This document shows positions 15,501 to 18,223 of a stretch of 18,223 bases of DNA, one piece after another. The notes below the pieces were generated by a model. The model saw only the letters and a program-made list of their open reading frames with translations. It had not been told where the DNA came from and ran no database searches. Every line of letters starts with the position of its first letter. Positions within the stretch are counted from its first letter, which is position 1. This stretch comes from Lachnoclostridium phytofermentans (GTDB taxonomy: Bacteria; Bacillota; Clostridia; Lachnospirales; Lachnospiraceae): contig DPVV01000089.1 of NCBI GenBank assembly GCA_003526525.1, positions 1-18,223 on the forward strand, written 5' to 3'. Made by a program: the position numbers and the translations under genes.

Positions 15501-15509
15501 TGTTATACT
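15501..15509 (+). promoter_or_regulatory. Extended -10 promoter of the AraC-type gene
   Basis: TG-T-TATACT at 15501-15509 lies 40 nt before the start codon. No clear -35 is seen at 17 nt upstream, as expected for an extended -10. Confidence 0.5.
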
Positions 15510-15548
15510 AAAGTCACCGTACGGAAGAAAGGCTTGGTGGAGGTGTAA

Positions 15549-16436
15549 TTGAACTATAGAAAAGATATAGAAACCTGTGTGAGATACATCGAAGAGCATA
15601 TCAAAGAAAATATAACGCTTGAGGAAGTTGCTAGTCAAATTGGTTATTCCCTATATCATTTTAGCAGAGTGTTTAGCTTATCGAAGGGAATAACCGTTAT
15701 GGAATATATCAGGAGTCGCAGATTATCTTTGGCAGCGACACAATTATTTCAAGGTAGAAATGTTATTGATATTGCATTTGAGTATGGATTTGAGACTCCA
15801 AGTGGGTTTGCGAGGTCTTTTCGTAAAGCTTTTGGATATAGTCCCACACAGTTTATGAAACGGATGGCTGGTTATGCAGAAACAAAAACAACAGTAGAAA
15901 TCGGAGGTTATATTATGAATCCTGTTATTGTAAGAAGACCTGAATTTAAGGTAGCTGGTTATGGAATAAAGACCAATATTACCGGAGAAACGTACACAAA
16001 AGACGTTGCGTCCTTTTGGAGCAATTATGATGGTGAAAATCTAGAGAGTAAAATGTATAAAATTCTAAACCCAAAAAAACATGGAGAAGTAGGCTTGTGT
16101 GTTCCTGTATCGGAGGACGGAAAAGCAATCTATCTTTTAGGTGTTATAGTTGAAGATTTTTCAAGGGTTGAGGAAGATATGTTAACGGTAGTCGTTCCAG
16201 AGGCTGAGTATGCCGTATTCACTACTCCTCCGGTCGATACGACAAAGGATATGGAACAAAAGGAATTTGCTAAAATTATTGCTAGCACATGGAAGTATAT
16301 ATTCGAAGAATGGTTTAAAGATAGCGGATACGTTTATGACGAAAGTAAGCTTGACTTTGAATATTACGATGAACGCTGCCATCACAGACAGGATACGGTA
16401 ATGGATATTTATGTTCCGGTGGTTAAAGTGAAATAA
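15549..16436 (+). CDS. AraC-family regulator with GyrI-like effector domain
   Basis: A 295-residue one-component transcription regulator. Two helix-turn-helix motifs form the N-terminal AraC domain (about 8-105; ITLEEVASQIGYSLYHFSRV and VIDIAFEYGFETPSGFARSF, closing with FGYSPTQFM). The C-terminal half (about 122-295) is a GyrI-like/Rob-type small-molecule binding domain (VIVRRPEFKVAGYG, FEYYDERCHHRQDTVMDIYVP). Such regulators often respond to drugs or organic ligands and control transporters. The start is TTG 15549, set by GGAGG (15539-15543) with 5-nt spacing; no better start lies nearby. The gene is alone with its own extended -10 promoter. Target genes are not evident; the MFS gene is 4 kb away with other genes between. 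Confidence 0.9.
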   Translation: MNYRKDIETCVRYIEEHIKENITLEEVASQIGYSLYHFSRVFSLSKGITVMEYIRSRRLSLAATQLFQGRNVIDIAFEYGFETPSGFARSFRKAFGYSPTQFMKRMAGYAETKTTVEIGGYIMNPVIVRRPEFKVAGYGIKTNITGETYTKDVASFWSNYDGENLESKMYKILNPKKHGEVGLCVPVSEDGKAIYLLGVIVEDFSRVEEDMLTVVVPEAEYAVFTTPPVDTTKDMEQKEFAKIIASTWKYIFEEWFKDSGYVYDESKLDFEYYDERCHHRQDTVMDIYVPVVKVK

Positions 16437-16701
16437 CAATCCAGTAAACCTATTTGGGAGGCCGTTCTGGAAAAATATATTACGAAATATTGCATCAATG
16501 ACAGTTATCAAAAAAATTGGAATGTCTTGTCTTGGAGTTAGGGATTTTAGAGGTGAAACAAGCTATATTTTATGAAATATTACGATGAATTCAATAGATT
16601 AATGGTATGAATGATATGCTTTTTAAAAAGATTCTTGTATCGTCATGTTGGTAGGCATATCATAAATCGGAGAGTAAAGAAAATCAGGAACTTATAAGAA
16701 G
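16437..16701. other. Intergenic stretch with no supported gene
   Basis: About 265 bases between the AraC gene and the shared terminator. Short open frames exist (for example 16498-16575) but none has a ribosome site, and no promoter or repeat stands out. It may be decayed coding sequence; I cannot support more. Confidence 0.4.
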
Positions 16702-16744
16702 ATAGGACGGTATTCAGACTTAAAGAATGCCGTCCTATTTTTTT
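16702..16744. terminator. Strong terminator overlapping the 3' end of the XRE gene
   Basis: ATAGGACGGTATTC (16702-16715) and GAATGCCGTCCTAT (16725-16738) form a 14-bp stem with one wobble around a 9-nt loop, followed on the plus strand by seven T. The stop codon of the minus-strand XRE gene (16735-16737) is part of the stem. It serves the plus direction best, but probably both. Confidence 0.9.
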
Positions 16745-17160
16745 CTTGCTTTAATTTTTATAAATTCTAAGATATCATCTTGATCCTTTGAAGATATTTT
16801 TTCAAAGCAAAACAATAATTCTTTCTCTTTTCTATTTAGCATTTTTAGTTTCTTTTCATTATCCGGATTATCCAAATAGTCCAAAAAGTCAGATAACATA
16901 TTGGAGGCAATGTTATTATTTTCAGGAGACACGTAGGTTTCCAGTGAGTTTGGAGAGAGTAGCTTAAGTAGATCATTTACTGGAATATGATAAAGAGAAG
17001 ATAATTTATAAAGTGTATCAGTTGTTGGCGTATTCCTTCCGGTTTCATAGTGAGAATATGCCTGCCTTCCTATATTTAGATAAGAGGCAACAAATTCCTG
17101 AGTATATTCAAAAGACTTTCTAAGTTCTTTTAATCGTTTCGCAATAAGATTATTGTTCAT
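16735..17160 (-). CDS. XRE-family helix-turn-helix regulator
   Basis: A 141-residue DNA-binding protein. The HTH_3 domain covers about residues 5-65: RLKELRKSFEYTQEFVASYL, then NIGRQAYSHYETGRNTPTTD, then LYKLSSLYHIPVNDLLKL. The C-terminal half (about 70-141) is acidic then basic, helical, and of unknown role (LNRKEKELLFCFEKISSKDQ), similar to the short tails of phage-type and stress-type repressors. The start ATG (complement of 17158-17160) has GGTGA 4 nt and AAGGA further upstream on its strand. It is divergent from the RadC-like gene, and a palindrome overlapping that gene's -10 makes autoregulation or control of the neighbour likely; this is inference. Confidence 0.88.
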   Translation of the reverse strand: MNNNLIAKRLKELRKSFEYTQEFVASYLNIGRQAYSHYETGRNTPTTDTLYKLSSLYHIPVNDLLKLLSPNSLETYVSPENNNIASNMLSDFLDYLDNPDNEKKLKMLNRKEKELLFCFEKISSKDQDDILEFIKIKARKK

Positions 17161-17181
17161 GCATTCACCGTCCTTAGGAAG

Positions 17182-17187
17182 ATTATA
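17182..17187 (-). promoter_or_regulatory. Likely -10 of the XRE gene
   Basis: A perfect TATAAT on the minus strand, placing the transcript start about 15 nt before the ATG. The -35 region is poor. Confidence 0.4.
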
Positions 17188-17237
17188 GTAGCTTTTTAGG
17201 GAATAAAGGATATTTTAGATAGCGATAAATTACAAAA

Positions 17238-17258
17238 TATGCTATAATAAATAGCATA
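17238..17258. promoter_or_regulatory. Palindromic operator overlapping a TATAAT box
   Basis: TATGCTAT (17238-17245) and ATAGCATA (17251-17258) are perfect 8-bp inverted arms around AATAA. The plus-strand -10 TATAAT (17243-17248) lies within it. The position between XRE and RadC-like genes suggests the XRE protein as binder. Confidence 0.6.
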
Positions 17259-17370
17259 AAAAGAAAATCAGCTAATGATACATTATTAATTCTATTGTTA
17301 CCTGTTTCGTATAAGGAATGTAAGAGTTTTCGATAATTTTGTAAAGGAAGGTTTATGTTAGGTGGTAGAG

Positions 17371-17841
17371 ATGAAAATAAATGTTTATAATACCATACTA
17401 AATGAGGAAACAAGACACAATGAATTAAAGATAGAAAAAAGTATTATTTGTGAGGATAGCAATAAGCTAAAATCGCCATCTGGAGTTCAAAAACTAATGA
17501 TAGAACAATTTCAGCTACATAAGAAGGCAGAGGAATATGTATATTTAGTATCTCTGGATATGAAATGCAACCCTCTGGGTATTTTTGAACTATCACACGG
17601 CACTGTGAATATTTCCTTGATTATGCCAAGAGAAATATTTATACGTGCGTTACTTTCTGGTGCCGTTGGGATTATTATCATACACAATCACCCCTCCTCT
17701 GATATTACACCAAGTAGTCAAGATTTGCTGGTAACGGAGAAAATAGCGCAAGCTGGGAAGATGATAGGAGTAGAACTACTCGATCATATTATTATTGGAG
17801 GAAATGAATATTGTTCCTTAAAAGAGATGGGAGTACTATAA
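17371..17841 (+). CDS. Solo RadC-like JAB/JAMM-domain protein
   Basis: A 156-residue protein of the RadC/YeeS class, a zinc-binding JAB (JAMM) fold. The metal motif is intact: H105 and H107 in HNHPSSDITPSSQD with D118, then the usual LLVTEKIAQAGKMIGVELLD and HIIIGG. Unlike full RadC (about 220-230 residues) it lacks the N-terminal helix-hairpin-helix DNA-binding part, a form often found on plasmids, phages and integrative elements. Biochemical function of the family is not settled; a link to DNA repair is doubtful. ATG 17371 is preferred over the in-frame GTG 17362 because AGGTGG (17360-17365) is 5 nt before it. It is divergent from the XRE gene and shares a 210-bp control region with it. Confidence 0.87.
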   Translation: MKINVYNTILNEETRHNELKIEKSIICEDSNKLKSPSGVQKLMIEQFQLHKKAEEYVYLVSLDMKCNPLGIFELSHGTVNISLIMPREIFIRALLSGAVGIIIIHNHPSSDITPSSQDLLVTEKIAQAGKMIGVELLDHIIIGGNEYCSLKEMGVL

Positions 17842-17897
17842 GGAAAGGTAGCGATTCACTTTAAAACTACATTTTTGTATGGAAATAGTAATTTGAT

Positions 17898-17957
17898 TTC
17901 ACTATAATTAATCTAGGAATATTTTTCTATAAAGTAAGTTAATTAAATTATAGTGAA
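17898..17957. repeat. Widely spaced 12-bp inverted repeat upstream of the PepE-like gene
   Basis: TTCACTATAATT (17898-17909) and AATTATAGTGAA (17946-17957) are perfect inverted copies 36 nt apart. The left copy contains TATAAT (17903-17908). A further TATAAT (17963-17968) follows just after the right copy. Paired operators for DNA looping, or a cruciform/leader stem, are possible. Confidence 0.6.
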
Positions 17958-17983
17958 TACATTATAATTGGAGGCTATTTTCA

Positions 17984-18046
17984 ATGACAACAATATCAGG
18001 AGGTTCGGTATATGAAAGTATTTCTTACAAGTTTAATCGGTGGTAG
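17984..18046 (+). CDS. Possible 20-residue upstream frame overlapping the PepE-like start
   Basis: ATG 17984 has GGAGG (17970-17974) 9 nt upstream and runs 20 codons, ending inside the next gene in another frame. It could couple translation to the PepE-like gene. The peptide itself (MTTISGGSVYESISYKFNRW) is not recognised. Coding status doubtful. Confidence 0.25.
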   Translation: MTTISGGSVYESISYKFNRW

Positions 18047-18223
18047 CTATGTTGAAAAGGGGATAAGGATTCCATGTCCCTTGTTTGATGAAAATCAATT
18101 TCTAGTGAATTTAAAAAAATATTGGGCAGAGAATGCAAAGTGCCTTATTATAAGCTCCAGCCCAGATAATACTTTAATTAATGACAGTTTTCTTACGATA
18201 TTTAAAGAAGCATTTTCAATGAG
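18012..18223 (+). CDS. Peptidase S51 / type 1 glutamine amidotransferase-like protein, 3' end cut off
   Basis: The first 70 residues of a gene that leaves the window. It starts MKVFLTSLIGGSYVEKG, then IRIPCPLFDENQFLVNLKKY, then AKCLIISSSPDNTLINDSF, a pattern I associate with clostridial PepE-like (peptidase S51, dipeptidase E) proteins, where a flavodoxin-like fold begins with such a strand-loop. The catalytic Ser and His lie beyond the edge, so activity cannot be judged. AGGAGG (17998-18003) lies 8 nt before the ATG. The upstream region has an inverted repeat and two TATAAT boxes. Confidence 0.65.
   Translation, partial: MKVFLTSLIGGSYVEKGIRIPCPLFDENQFLVNLKKYWAENAKCLIISSSPDNTLINDSFLTIFKEAFSM

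Noticed and set aside
16498..16575. 25-codon frame after the AraC gene
   Set aside because: No ribosome site and no recognisable sequence; similar in length to chance frames.
1..18223. A defence island, CRISPR array, biosynthetic cluster or prophage
   Set aside because: No repeats with spacers, no nuclease/helicase operon, no clustered biosynthetic or virion genes; the RadC-like and XRE genes alone do not make one.

Overview
The window is low-GC, densely packed bacterial DNA. Strong Shine-Dalgarno sites (GGAGG, AGGAGG), frequent extended -10 boxes (TGnTAGAAT, TGnTATACT), TTG and GTG starts and the gene families all point to a Clostridia/Lachnospiraceae member; it resembles the Lachnoclostridium (Clostridium) phytofermentans group. 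That assignment is inference from style and families, not from a search. I see no rRNA, tRNA, CRISPR array, transposase, integrase or prophage structural gene.

Layout. 1-2069: the 3' part of mutS2. 2170-5880: an OmpR-type response regulator, its sensor kinase and a membrane-anchored HtrA-like PDZ protein whose catalytic His and Asp positions are replaced. Its promoter carries three 7-bp repeats spaced exactly 11 bp, the geometry bound by OmpR/PhoB-family regulators. 6126-7010 (minus): a GNAT acetyltransferase, separated from the previous gene by a probable bidirectional terminator. 7011-7440: a divergent regulatory region with a four-copy 17-bp tandem repeat. 7441-8388: a YhaM-type 3'-5' exoribonuclease with a strong terminator. 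8610-10016: an RlmD/RumA-type 23S rRNA uracil-5-methyltransferase behind a structured leader. 10175-10398: a small gene broken by a one-base frameshift. 10552-11841: a 12-TM MFS transporter. 12080-12355: a small GNAT protein. 12715-12906: the remains of another GNAT gene with a large internal deletion. 13038-15395: a secreted 785-aa transglutaminase-like protein with SLH-like repeats. 15549-16436: an AraC regulator with a GyrI-like effector domain. 16735-17160 (minus): an XRE regulator, divergent from a solo RadC/JAB protein at 17371-17841. 18012-18223+: the start of a peptidase S51/PepE-like gene.

How the parts work together. The left half is mostly housekeeping and RNA/DNA maintenance (MutS2, YhaM, RlmD) plus one coherent envelope-sensing module (regulator, kinase, inactive-looking HtrA). 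The right half, from about 10.1 kb, is accessory: small acetyltransferases, decayed genes, one-component regulators and single secreted or JAB-domain proteins, each with its own promoter and terminator. Two almost identical terminator hairpins (12.45 and 15.41 kb) bracket the decayed GNAT and the transglutaminase gene.

I do not see a convincing new multi-gene system. The best leads are the regulator/kinase/pseudo-HtrA module with its 11-bp-phased operator, the SLH-like plus transglutaminase protein, and several regulatory repeats not explained by the genes.
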